Shown here: positions 32,474-40,451 of the stretch, in pieces
Layout of the letters: each line of letters begins with the position of its first letter
How positions within the stretch are numbered: position 1 is the first letter of the stretch
Source of the DNA: Nitrososphaerota archaeon
GTDB taxonomy: Archaea > Thermoproteota > Nitrososphaeria > Nitrososphaerales > Nitrosopumilaceae
Direction of reading: 5' to 3'
Assembly (NCBI GenBank): GCA_021323705.1
Contig: JAJPKL010000031.1
Location: 1-41,809 of the forward strand
Length of the DNA: 41,809 nt
Made by a program: the position numbers and the translations under genes
Notes under the pieces: generated by a model
The model's input: only the letters and a program-made list of their open reading frames with translations
The model's database searches: none
What the model was told of the DNA's origin: nothing

Positions 32474-33631
32474 CTAGAAATTGTATTTATTCTTGTAGGG
32501 TGATACAGCGCGTAATTCCTGTACTACCTTCTTTAACACTTCAACGGTCTGGTCTATTTCTTCTTCAGTATTTGTAATTCCTACTGTCAAACGTAGAGAG
32601 CCTGTTATCTGTTCATGTGAAAACCCCATGGCTCCAAGCACATGGGATGCTTTCTGGGTTCGAACCGAACATGCTGAGCCCGTAGAAGCGGCAATTTTAT
32701 TTTCATCGAGTTTTATGATGAGGTCTTCTCCGTTAACACCGAGAAATGTAAAGTGTGTATTGTTCGGAATTCTTTTTTGATGATGCCCATTAAGAGTGGT
32801 CATCGGTATTTCAGACAGAATTCTTGTAACCAGCCAGGAAGTAAGGTTCTTGAAATGTTTTATGTTCTGGTCCATGTTTTCTTTTGCCAACTTGCAAGCC
32901 ATACCAAAACCTGCTATGCTTGTAACATTTTCTGTACCCGACCTCAACCCATTCTCCTGTCCACCGCCCAATATGAGAGGTGATATGTTGACCCCTTTCC
33001 TTATGTATAAGGCCCCAACCCCCTTTGGACCGTTTATCTTATGAGATGAGATGGAAAGCAAGTCAATTCCTAGATCATTTACATTGATTGGAACTTTGCC
33101 AACAGCTTGAACAGCATCTGTATGAAAAACTATCTTGTTTCTATGTGCAATTTCTGCAATTTCCTTTATTGGTTGAATCGTTCCAACTTCATTGTTTGCA
33201 AACATTATGGTGATAAGACACGTGTCTTTTGATATCTGACTCTTCAGGTAATCTACATCTACAAGCCCGTCTTTGTCTACTGGAAGATAGGTGATTTGGT
33301 ATCCTTCTTTTTCGAGGTGTCTACAGGGTTCAAGTATTGCATCATGCTCTATAGAAGATGTTATGATGTGTCTTCCCTTATTCTGCAAAGCTATGCCATG
33401 GATTGCAGTGTTGTTTGATTCAGTTCCTCCAGATGTTAAAAGAATCTCTTTGCTGTCAGCTCCAATCAAGTCGGCAATTCTTTTTCTAGCAGTTTGAATT
33501 GCAGTGTTGGCAGTTCGACCAAACTTGTGTATAGAAGATGGATTTCCATACTGTTCTTTAAAGTAAGGAATCATCTCATCTATGACTTTTTGATGAACTG
33601 GCGTTGATGCCGCATTATCTAGGTAGATCAA
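32474..33631 (-). CDS. iscS: Cysteine desulfurase, NifS/IscS type
   Basis: PLP enzyme that takes sulfur from cysteine as a persulfide. The PLP lysine is Lys198 in SSHKINGPKG, with the conserved YLDNAASTP start, GTESNN, SIEHDAI and the HTDAVQAVGK aspartate. The active Cys321 is in the flexible STGSACSVRT loop of the IscS/NifS class. It is followed by an ASHVLGAMG helix. The 385-residue length is normal. It overlaps larE by 4 bases (ATGA), so it is part of the larC-larE-iscS operon, which suggests that it feeds sulfur to LarE. There is no IscU scaffold next to it. Confidence 0.95.
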   Translation of the reverse strand: MIYLDNAASTPVHQKVIDEMIPYFKEQYGNPSSIHKFGRTANTAIQTARKRIADLIGADSKEILLTSGGTESNNTAIHGIALQNKGRHIITSSIEHDAILEPCRHLEKEGYQITYLPVDKDGLVDVDYLKSQISKDTCLITIMFANNEVGTIQPIKEIAEIAHRNKIVFHTDAVQAVGKVPINVNDLGIDLLSISSHKINGPKGVGALYIRKGVNISPLILGGGQENGLRSGTENVTSIAGFGMACKLAKENMDQNIKHFKNLTSWLVTRILSEIPMTTLNGHHQKRIPNNTHFTFLGVNGEDLIIKLDENKIAASTGSACSVRTQKASHVLGAMGFSHEQITGSLRLTVGITNTEEEIDQTVEVLKKVVQELRAVSPYKNKYNF

Positions 33632-34428
33632 TCGACTATCACATTTAGCTTACCGGGTCGATATCCTTCTTTGTCTATAGATACAGACTCAAAACCAAGT
33701 TCTTTGAGGCGTTCATTTAGTATTGAAACCTTTTGTAAATCTGAAAGCAAATGCAATTCGTCTTGTCCTACTTCAATTCTTGCTTCCTTGCCCAAATCGC
33801 GAACCCTGACCTGTCTTGCACCAAAAAGGTGTTTTACTATGTTTTCTCCTTTTTCAATCCTTGTCAACTTTTCTGCAGTGACCTTATGTCCCCATGGAAT
33901 GCGGGAAGCAAGACATGAATTTGAAGGTCTGTCATAAACTGAAAGGCCTGCATCCCTTGCAAAATTCCTAATCTCTACCTTGCCAAGTCCTATCTCAACA
34001 AGAGGACTTCGAACTCCATTTTCTCGCAAGGCGACTATTCCGGGTCTATACTCTCCTAGGTCATCTGTATTTGTGCCATCAACGATAGTGCCTATCTTCT
34101 CCTTTTCTGATAATTGTATCAAATGTACTGCCAATTCTGTTCTGCAGTGAAAACATCTGTCCTTGTCATTTTTAACAAATTCTGGATTCTCAAGCTCATT
34201 ATACTCTATTATGACATGTCTTATTCCTATCTCGGAGCAGATTTTCCTTGCAGAATCTAATTCCTCTTGAGCTAGAGTCTTATAATCGGCGGTCACGGCC
34301 ACTGCTAGATCCCCAATTGATCTTTGAGCTGCATATGCTACTAGTGCACTGTCTACCCCGCCTGACAAGGCCACCAAAACCTTACCCTTGCCTTCAAACC
34401 ACTTGATTAACTGTTCTAATTTGTTCAT
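33628..34428 (-). CDS. larE: LarE, NPN-cofactor sulfur transferase
   Basis: PP-loop ATPase that adenylates and sulfurates the carboxyl groups of the pyridinium-3,5-dicarboxylate mononucleotide during nickel-pincer nucleotide (NPN) synthesis. The PP-loop is SGGVDSA at residues 22-28. It contains DRCFHCRTEL (Cys92, Cys95) and SNSCLASRIPWG (Cys172, at the position of the sacrificial cysteine in Lactobacillus LarE). CxxC plus Cys172 would make the three ligands of a [4Fe-4S] cluster, as in cluster-dependent LarE and TtuA-like enzymes, which transfer sulfide catalytically rather than losing their own sulfur. Overlaps of 4 bases at both ends couple it to larC and iscS. Confidence 0.94.
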   Translation of the reverse strand: MNKLEQLIKWFEGKGKVLVALSGGVDSALVAYAAQRSIGDLAVAVTADYKTLAQEELDSARKICSEIGIRHVIIEYNELENPEFVKNDKDRCFHCRTELAVHLIQLSEKEKIGTIVDGTNTDDLGEYRPGIVALRENGVRSPLVEIGLGKVEIRNFARDAGLSVYDRPSNSCLASRIPWGHKVTAEKLTRIEKGENIVKHLFGARQVRVRDLGKEARIEVGQDELHLLSDLQKVSILNERLKELGFESVSIDKEGYRPGKLNVIVD

Positions 34429-35657
34429 TTTAGATGCATCTTTTGTTTTACTTCAGCAATAATCAATGCGTTTGCATCTCTAAATGAAATCCCCAATGAC
34501 TCAGATATCATCTTGACATTGTCTGCTTCCACCTTGAAGTTTTTTATTGCATTGTCATTTTTCGCCATCTTGCATTGTACAGTAAAGCTCTTACCGTGAA
34601 TTGTTATTGGCACCGAGACAATTGCTCTTGGTACAATACGGCGGTTGGAGGCTCTGACCCTTACCCCTAAGGTACCAGTCTCAGAGACAATTGTATTTAT
34701 CATATCATTTAGATTCGAGGAATCGCATATAACCGAAACAAGGTTGGTAGGCCTACTTTTCTTTGTAATGGCTGGAGCGACTGTCACATCCTTTGCCCCC
34801 ATTGAAATCAACTTGTCAATCATCTGACCTATGACTTCTCCTGAAACATCGTCAACGTTTGTTTCAATGATCTGAACTGTATCCTGTTCAAACTGATGTA
34901 CAAGTTCGCCTCTAACTATTTTCAAGACGTTTGGAAACCCCTCAAAGTCTTTGCTGCCTGCTCCATATCCGATTGACTTGATTTTCATTGGTGGATAAAA
35001 TTCTGAACACTGGGTGGCAAGGTTAACTAGGAGGCTTGCCCCTGTAGGTGTAGTAAGTTCCTCGCGTGTCTGTCCGCCAACTATTATTATATTGGAATTT
35101 CGAAATATTTCCAAAATTGCGCTTGCAGGATTTGAAGTAATGCCATGTGAAAAGCTCAGGGTTCCGCCACCCACAGCAGCTGGAGTAGATATGACATCTT
35201 CAGAAAAGAGTCTCAAATCATCAAGAGCTATGGCCGAACCAATGACATCAATAACCGTATCCGTGCTTGACGCTTCATGAAAATGAACTGATTCTATAGG
35301 CACACCGTGAATTTTTGACTCTGCCCTGATTAGAGACTTGATGCTTTCTTTTGCAAAGATCTTGGCTTTATCAGACAATCCAATTTGGTCAGACGTTTGT
35401 AATATGCAGTCTTGGACCTCAATTCCTTTTCTTTCATGTTGTTCTTCCTTAATATCCAAAATCAATTTGGTTGCCTCAGTGCCATGCTTCATCGTCTTTT
35501 CAAAATCTATATTTTGAATTTTAGAACCCTTGAAGAAATTTTCAGACATTAGGATTCCTTCTATTATTTTGGATTTGTTGGCCCCCATGTTTACCAAGGC
35601 AGAAAGTAACATGTCTCCTGAAATGCCTGCTACTTGTGCATCTACTACAAGGACCAT
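34425..35657 (-). CDS. larC: LarC, NPN-cofactor nickel insertase
   Basis: CTP-dependent cyclometallase that inserts nickel into the dithio-dicarboxylated pyridinium mononucleotide, giving the finished NPN cofactor. The N-terminal part has the AGISGDMLLSALV start, a VHFHEASSTDTVIDVIG segment that is His/Asp-rich, and TPTGASLLVNL. The C-terminal half (ETNVDDVSGEVIGQMIDKL, KKSRPTNLVSVIC) is the LarC2 metal/CTP domain. It is one uninterrupted frame of 410 residues, unlike the frameshift-split larC of Lactobacillus. A TTTATAT box centred 28 bases upstream of the ATG predicts a leaderless larC-larE-iscS transcript. Confidence 0.93.
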   Translation of the reverse strand: MVLVVDAQVAGISGDMLLSALVNMGANKSKIIEGILMSENFFKGSKIQNIDFEKTMKHGTEATKLILDIKEEQHERKGIEVQDCILQTSDQIGLSDKAKIFAKESIKSLIRAESKIHGVPIESVHFHEASSTDTVIDVIGSAIALDDLRLFSEDVISTPAAVGGGTLSFSHGITSNPASAILEIFRNSNIIIVGGQTREELTTPTGASLLVNLATQCSEFYPPMKIKSIGYGAGSKDFEGFPNVLKIVRGELVHQFEQDTVQIIETNVDDVSGEVIGQMIDKLISMGAKDVTVAPAITKKSRPTNLVSVICDSSNLNDMINTIVSETGTLGVRVRASNRRIVPRAIVSVPITIHGKSFTVQCKMAKNDNAIKNFKVEADNVKMISESLGISFRDANALIIAEVKQKMHLK

Positions 35658-35681
35658 AATCCTGTAAGCAGCGTTGAATGC

Positions 35682-35688
35682 ATATAAA
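35682..35688 (-). promoter_or_regulatory. TATA box of larC-larE-iscS
   Basis: TTTATAT on the minus strand, centred 28 bases before the ATG at 35657. Confidence 0.55.
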
Positions 35689-35747
35689 TTGTAATTCTTC
35701 TAAAAATGGTTTTTTTGACGTTAATATCACTTGAAAAAATAGTGAAG

Positions 35748-35755
35748 TTTAATTA
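35748..35755 (+). promoter_or_regulatory. TATA box of mdh
   Basis: TTTAATTA, centred about 27 bases before the ATG at 35778, so the transcript is predicted to start at the start codon. Confidence 0.55.
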
Positions 35756-35777
35756 GTGATCAAATGGACGCCAAAAT

Positions 35778-36692
35778 ATGATCACAATTGTTGGTTCAGG
35801 CAAAGTAGGAGGAGCGGCTGCACTTTTTACAGCTCTGCGAAAAGTGACAGATGAAATACTTTTGCTTGATGTAGTGCAAGGGCTTCCGCAGGGAGAAGCA
35901 ATGGACCTTAACCATATGTTATCTGAGAAAGGAATTGATGTGAATATTCGAGGCTCAAATGACTATTCAGAGATGAAGGGGTCAGATATAGTAGTTGTTG
36001 TAGCAGGCTCTGGTCGAAAACCAGGAATGACAAGGATGGATCTGCTGAAAATTAATGCGTCAATTGTAAAAGGTGTAGTAGAAAACATAAAGAAATTTGC
36101 AAAAGATGCTATGATAATTCCAGTCACAAACCCTCTGGACCCAATGGCATATCTTACATACAAAATATCGGGATTTCAAAAAAATCGAGTGTTTGGAATG
36201 GGCAACATGCTTGATCTATCGAGATTTGTTCAGTTTATCCATGAATCTACAGGATACTCACGTAACTCAATTCGTGCTTTGGTGATAGGCGAACACGGAG
36301 AGAACATGCTGCCTCTTCCAAGATATTCCACAGTATCCGGCATTCCTCTAACTTCTTTGTTGCCAAAACAAAAGACTGAAGAAATTGTACAAGGAACAAG
36401 GCAGGTGGCAGCCAAAGTTATTGAACTCAAGGGAGCTACAGTACACGCACCAGGAAATGCAATTTCTGCTATAATTGAAGCCGTATTAAAAGACACTAAA
36501 CAAGTCATACCAGTGGCTACTTATCTTGATGGAGAGTACGGCTATTCCGATGTCTCAATTGGGGTGCCTGTAGTTTTGGGCAAAAACGGTGTTGAAAAAA
36601 TTGTCGAGTTGGATCTAGATTCTAACGAAAAAGAATGGTTCAAGAAGGGCATAGAAAGTGTCAAGACAGCTATTTCTGGTCTTGAACTTTGA
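35778..36692 (+). CDS. mdh: Malate dehydrogenase (LDH/MDH family)
   Basis: NAD(P)-dependent oxidation of L-malate to oxaloacetate. Rossmann start [14 protein letters not shown] with an Asp at the end of strand 2 (LLDV) favouring NAD. The substrate loop is [12 protein letters not shown], in which Arg in place of the LDH Gln marks malate specificity. Then [11 protein letters not shown], a DLSRF segment with the substrate-binding Arg, and the catalytic His in GEHGENM. The 304-residue length fits the archaeal/bacterial tetrameric MDH group. It lies 120 bases from larC (divergent) and 32 bases before larB. Confidence 0.95.
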   Translation: MITIVGSGKVGGAAALFTALRKVTDEILLLDVVQGLPQGEAMDLNHMLSEKGIDVNIRGSNDYSEMKGSDIVVVVAGSGRKPGMTRMDLLKINASIVKGVVENIKKFAKDAMIIPVTNPLDPMAYLTYKISGFQKNRVFGMGNMLDLSRFVQFIHESTGYSRNSIRALVIGEHGENMLPLPRYSTVSGIPLTSLLPKQKTEEIVQGTRQVAAKVIELKGATVHAPGNAISAIIEAVLKDTKQVIPVATYLDGEYGYSDVSIGVPVVLGKNGVEKIVELDLDSNEKEWFKKGIESVKTAISGLEL

Positions 36693-36702
36693 TTAAATTT
36701 TT
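36693..36702 (+). promoter_or_regulatory. TATA-like box of larB
   Basis: TTAAATTTTT directly after the mdh stop, centred about 28 bases before the TTG at 36725; larB may be transcribed both from mdh and on its own. Confidence 0.4.
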
Positions 36703-36724
36703 AACCTCACTATAACTACAAGTA

Positions 36725-37507
36725 TTGTTGGAACTAGTAGAGATACTAAAGTCACTTGAGCTTGGAAAGATTAGCGCAAGCAAAGCAAAAAAAATGCTAT
36801 CTCTTTACTCAATTGAAAAAATAGAAGATTTTGCTAAATTTGATGTGGGAAGAAAGATACGAAGGGGAGTACCAGAAGTAATATTTGCTCAAAACAAACA
36901 ACTTGCAGATCTAAAAAAAATAATACTTGGAGCAATATCTCGGTCGGACTGTGTTCTTGTTTCAAGGATCAATAAAGACCACTACAAGAAGATTGTTTCT
37001 TTCTCAAAGAAGAATAGAATTAAGGCACAGGTAGGAAGAAATACGACATCTATTCTATTTTTCAAAAAACTGTCGTCGTCAGGTGGAAAGGTAGGCGTGA
37101 TAACAGCTGGTACATCTGATATTGGTGTTGCAGAAGAAGCCAGATTAATGTGTGAGGCTATGGGCTGCAAATGCATTACTAGTTATGACGTTGGCATAGC
37201 TGGACTGCATAGGATTTTTCCAATTATTAAGAAAATGATATCTGAGGAAGTGGATGTAATTATAGTCGTGGCGGGAATGGAAGGGGCTCTTGCATCTGTA
37301 GTTTCAGCACTGGTTGACATTCCTGTGATTGGCGTTCCTTCATCGGTGGGATACGGTTATGGGGCAAAAGGTGTAGCTGCACTTGCCTCAATGCTCCAGA
37401 GTTGTACGCTAGGGCTTTCAGTTGTAAATATAGACAACGGTATAGGAGCAGGAGCCTTTGCCGCAAATATTGCAAATAGGATTGCTATGCACAGAACTAT
37501 GCCTTAA
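36725..37507 (+). CDS. larB: LarB, NPN-cofactor carboxylase/hydrolase
   Basis: Starts NPN synthesis by carboxylating nicotinic acid adenine dinucleotide at C5 and releasing AMP. The C-terminal two thirds is a PurE-like fold (KVGVITAGTSDIGVAEEA, SYDVGIAGLHRI, VVVAGMEGALASVV, PSSVGYGYG). The attacking cysteine is Cys227 in MLQSCTLGLSVVNIDNG, matching Lactobacillus LarB Cys221. The N-terminal 70 residues are the usual helical extension. 260 residues. The start is TTG (followed by a second TTG); no ATG fits. Its last 11 bases overlap the convergent VIT-type transporter gene. Confidence 0.94.
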   Translation: MLELVEILKSLELGKISASKAKKMLSLYSIEKIEDFAKFDVGRKIRRGVPEVIFAQNKQLADLKKIILGAISRSDCVLVSRINKDHYKKIVSFSKKNRIKAQVGRNTTSILFFKKLSSSGGKVGVITAGTSDIGVAEEARLMCEAMGCKCITSYDVGIAGLHRIFPIIKKMISEEVDVIIVVAGMEGALASVVSALVDIPVIGVPSSVGYGYGAKGVAALASMLQSCTLGLSVVNIDNGIGAGAFAANIANRIAMHRTMP

Positions 37508-38216
37508 TTATCCCAAGATGGCCAAGCTCTGAACCGATTCCGTATCCTATCAGCGCAATACCTGTACCAAGGCCTGCCATTTCTAATCCTCCCCATATTA
37601 TGTTCAGATTGGCCATCTTTGATTTGATTGCTCCAATAACAAATGATGCAGAAAGGCTTGTTCCAACAGCAATAAGGAGAGGTTCGTATCCACTTGCAAA
37701 GAAATATGGAATGATTGGTAAAATCCCTCCTACCAGAAATGCACCAAACATGCGGAAGGCACTCTTCAATGGACTTCCAACTATCTCTATGTTCAATTTC
37801 AGTTCCTCGGTAAGCATTGTATCAAGCCACACTTTCTTATTAGAAGTAATTTTGTTAACTATGTTCTCAAGCTCAATCCCCGCAAATCCTTTTGCCTTGT
37901 AAATATCTTCTATCTCCGTTCTTTCCGCCTGCGGAACATTCTCCATTTCCCATTTTTCTCGTTCGATCTCAGACTGTAGTATCTGTCGTTGTGATCTAAC
38001 TGCTAGATAGTTTTGAACAGCCATAGCTTTTGCACCTGTGAACATTGCTACTATTGCAGCCAAGATAATGACACTTGAGGCCTGATCTGCTCCACCTACT
38101 CCAGCTACCAGTCCTAATGATGTATTTATCCCGTCTCCAAAACCAAATACAAAGTCCCTTATGGAACTGCTCTCTTTCTGATGTCTTTCAACATGTCTTG
38201 GTTCTGATATGCCCAT
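37497..38216 (-). CDS. VIT1/CCC1-family metal transporter
   Basis: Membrane protein of the vacuolar iron transporter family (Fe/Mn transport). The N-terminal marker is FVFGFGDGINTSLGLVAGVGG, followed by a second hydrophobic stretch, a long charged cytosolic helical region (about residues 75-150, Glu-rich and the likely metal-binding domain), and three more membrane spans, making five in all. The frame extends to 38252, but a TTTATAT box centred about 28 bases before the ATG at 38216 would lie inside it, and MGISEPRHVERH is a natural beginning (239 residues). It converges on larB with an 11-base overlap. Whether it handles nickel is unknown. Confidence 0.88.
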   Translation of the reverse strand: MGISEPRHVERHQKESSSIRDFVFGFGDGINTSLGLVAGVGGADQASSVIILAAIVAMFTGAKAMAVQNYLAVRSQRQILQSEIEREKWEMENVPQAERTEIEDIYKAKGFAGIELENIVNKITSNKKVWLDTMLTEELKLNIEIVGSPLKSAFRMFGAFLVGGILPIIPYFFASGYEPLLIAVGTSLSASFVIGAIKSKMANLNIIWGGLEMAGLGTGIALIGYGIGSELGHLGIIKA

Positions 38217-38240
38217 ATGCTGTAGATTATACAATACCAG

Positions 38241-38247
38241 TTTATAT
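38241..38247 (-). promoter_or_regulatory. TATA box of the VIT-type transporter
   Basis: ATATAAA on the minus strand, centred 28 bases before 38216, supporting the internal ATG. Confidence 0.5.
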
Positions 38248-38291
38248 GTCAAAAGCGAATTTTTTGTAAAATAAGGCTAGGGGGTAAACGA

Positions 38292-38298
38292 TTTATAT
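38292..38298 (+). promoter_or_regulatory. TATA box of the radical SAM gene
   Basis: TTTATAT, centred 27 bases before the ATG at 38322; a GAGG directly before the ATG is too close to act as a ribosome-binding site. Confidence 0.55.
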
Positions 38299-38321
38299 CG
38301 TGGTAAAAAAGAATTAGAGGA

Positions 38322-39887
38322 ATGGCAGGTAAGAGAATAGTTCTCACCGCAGATCGCAGCCTAATGACTAATTATCGTGGTAATTTTCTTTATGGTTTCA
38401 TTGCTTGTGGGCCATATGAAGTTGTTCCAGAATGGGTTTTTGACAAAGTGTTTTGTCCTCCAGTGGAAACTGATTTAGCTACTGGAGAAGCAAAAGTAGC
38501 TCAAGTTGGTTTGCGTAGGGTAGAAGCTTCACTATTGCAAGGTTACAAGCGTGATGAGATTTTCATCGCAAACCCTGATCATCTTGAAAAATGTATAGGT
38601 CCTGATACCAAAGTTGTAGGAATAAACGTGATGGATCCGCTTGGCATGGCTCCAGTTACTACTACCATGTCTCCTGAAAAATTATCATACGTAGCTATGA
38701 AATTCAAGCGAATGTGTGCTAAAGTTATTCAGCTCAAGAAAAAATACAATTTCCATGTAGCCGTTGGCGGAAATGGTGCCTGGGAACTTGCAAAAACTGA
38801 AAGAATGAAGATTCACGGAATTGATACAGTCGTAGTGGGAGAAGCAGATGAACTTGCGCTAGATCTATTTCATGATCTTGAAAAAGGTGACGCTCCTGAA
38901 CTCATGCATTGTTTTGTAAAAAATATTCAGAATATCCCTATGATCCAAGGCCCGACAGTAAACTCGCTCATTGAAGCCATGAGGGGATGTGGAAGGGGAT
39001 GTGACTTTTGCGATGTCAACAAAAGATCAAAGAAAGATTTGCCGCTTGAGAGGCTTCAAAAGGAAGCAAAAATAAATCTGGATTATGGATTTGATTCCAT
39101 ATGGTTGCATTCTGATGAAATGTTGCTTTATGGCTGTGACAATAGAGAGTTTAGGCCTAACTATGACGCAATAACTGAACTGTGGAAAGGACTCAAATCT
39201 CTTGGTGCTAGATTTGTTGGAACAACTCACATGACATTTTCTGCTGTATGCGCTGATCCAAAACTATTCCATGATATATCCGAGATTAATGGAATGAGCA
39301 ACGAAAAATGGTTGGCGACAAACCTTGGCATAGAAACAGTAGCGCCAAGAATGGTCAAGAAACATCTTGGAGTAAAAACAAAACCGTTTTCCACAGATGA
39401 ATGGGGATGGGTTGTAAGGGAGGGAGCAAAGATAATGAACCAAAACCACTGGTTCCCTGCTGCTACATTGATCATAGGATGGCCTGATGAAACACCGGAT
39501 GAAACACAGTATACCATAGATCTGATAGATGACTTTAAACGCATGAACATGAGAGGCATAGTGGCACCGCTACTCTATCAAGACTTTAACGAGAAGAACT
39601 CGATGCACTTTGGCAATCTAAATGAGGCACAGTTTACGCTTTTCTGGAAATGTTGGGAACATAATTTGCGAGTGATAAATGATATTATTCCAATAATTCT
39701 CAGAAACAAGACATATGGTCCTCTCATGAAGCCAGTCATGTACAGCATGATAAAAGCTGGAACGTGGGCGATAATGCGTTACCTTCGTGGACTCTGCAAG
39801 GAACTGTTCAATGGAAAGCTTCCTGACGACATCATGGAAAAATACGCACGAAGCAAGTCAGTTAGTGCTCCTGCTTATACTAAGTAG
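38322..39887 (+). CDS. Radical SAM protein with B12-binding-like N-terminal domain
   Basis: A 521-residue enzyme. The radical SAM cluster motif is Cys223-x3-Cys227-x2-Cys230 (RGCGRGCDFCDV). Residues 1-215 form an alpha/beta domain like those in B12-dependent radical SAM enzymes (LTADRSLMTNYRGNF; VVGINVMDPLGMAP; VAVGGNGAW; DTVVVGEADE), but the canonical DxHxxG cobalamin motif is not visible. The TIM barrel follows (IWLHSDEMLLYG, GIETVAPRMVKKHLG, LIIGWPDETPDET), and about 100 helical residues end the protein. Members with this overall shape occur in tetraether-lipid archaea, so a GDGT-modifying role (Grs-like ring formation) is possible but unproven. Its own leaderless promoter is present. Confidence 0.85.
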   Translation: MAGKRIVLTADRSLMTNYRGNFLYGFIACGPYEVVPEWVFDKVFCPPVETDLATGEAKVAQVGLRRVEASLLQGYKRDEIFIANPDHLEKCIGPDTKVVGINVMDPLGMAPVTTTMSPEKLSYVAMKFKRMCAKVIQLKKKYNFHVAVGGNGAWELAKTERMKIHGIDTVVVGEADELALDLFHDLEKGDAPELMHCFVKNIQNIPMIQGPTVNSLIEAMRGCGRGCDFCDVNKRSKKDLPLERLQKEAKINLDYGFDSIWLHSDEMLLYGCDNREFRPNYDAITELWKGLKSLGARFVGTTHMTFSAVCADPKLFHDISEINGMSNEKWLATNLGIETVAPRMVKKHLGVKTKPFSTDEWGWVVREGAKIMNQNHWFPAATLIIGWPDETPDETQYTIDLIDDFKRMNMRGIVAPLLYQDFNEKNSMHFGNLNEAQFTLFWKCWEHNLRVINDIIPIILRNKTYGPLMKPVMYSMIKAGTWAIMRYLRGLCKELFNGKLPDDIMEKYARSKSVSAPAYTK

Positions 39888-40215
39888 ATCTTTCTAGTTC
39901 TTTTAGTGCCGCATCTGCAATAGTATTTCTTTTAGGGGTTAGCACGACAAAGTAGATTTTATCTGCACGCTCTGCCGCGTCTACTGCTTTGAATTTTTTC
40001 AAATTCATATCAAACTCAAGCATTTTTCCATCAAGCTCGCCTTTGGTGTATATTACAAGATAGGTATCTCCTGTGGTGGGATTCAGAGGAATCATGGAAA
40101 ATACGTATCCTTTGTAGGAATTTATTGGCAACATGTTTTTCATCGGAGGTGCCATCGTTGCCATGTAAACAAATATGTCTTCTAGCGACTCAAATTCCTC
40201 AAACTCAAAATGCAT
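39880..40215 (-). CDS. Hypothetical protein, about 111 aa
   Basis: Soluble protein without signal or membrane segment; I do not recognise the family. The N-terminus is strongly acidic (HFEFEEFESLEDIFVYM), the centre has a Pro/Met-rich stretch followed by beta strands (KGYVFSMIPL, TYLVIYTKG), and the end is a helix. The frame extends to an ATG at 40230, but a TATAATAAT box centred about 27 bases before the ATG at 40215 favours the shorter form. Its last 8 bases overlap the radical SAM gene. No function can be proposed from the sequence; conservation in the same place in relatives would suggest a link to the radical SAM enzyme. Confidence 0.7.
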   Translation of the reverse strand: MHFEFEEFESLEDIFVYMATMAPPMKNMLPINSYKGYVFSMIPLNPTTGDTYLVIYTKGELDGKMLEFDMNLKKFKAVDAAERADKIYFVVLTPKRNTIADAALKELERST

Positions 40216-40237
40216 TGCTTGGTTTTTCATCTAGTTG

Positions 40238-40246
40238 TATAATAAT
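40238..40246 (-). promoter_or_regulatory. TATA box of the 39.9-kb hypothetical
   Basis: ATTATTATA (minus strand), centred about 27 bases before the ATG at 40215. The rest of the gap to 40349 holds no gene. Confidence 0.45.
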
Positions 40247-40346
40247 CTAAGTACGATTTTAGCATTCTTGAAAATTTGTCTAGTGATGCAATGCATCTTC
40301 TCTGTAGGAATGCTTGATACAAAGTTAGAGTTTAAAAAAGTAGAGC

Positions 40347-40451
40347 GTTCTAGTATTTTGGCATAAATCTTAGTCCAGTCTTTGCAGATACTGCAATTAT
40401 TGATACAATTGCAATTGCAAGTACTAGAGCTGCGATTGCTCCAAACTCTGG
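40347..40451. repeat. 105-base direct repeat, copy 1
   Basis: Identical base for base to 41703-41807 (offset 1356). It covers the last 34 codons of the first PEFG-CTERM gene, including the PEFG motif, transmembrane helix and stop codon. Confidence 0.95.

Noticed and set aside
35764-35781. Five-codon frame whose TGA overlaps the mdh ATG
   Set aside because: It would suggest an upstream regulatory peptide, but the predicted transcription start lies at the mdh ATG, after this frame's start codon.
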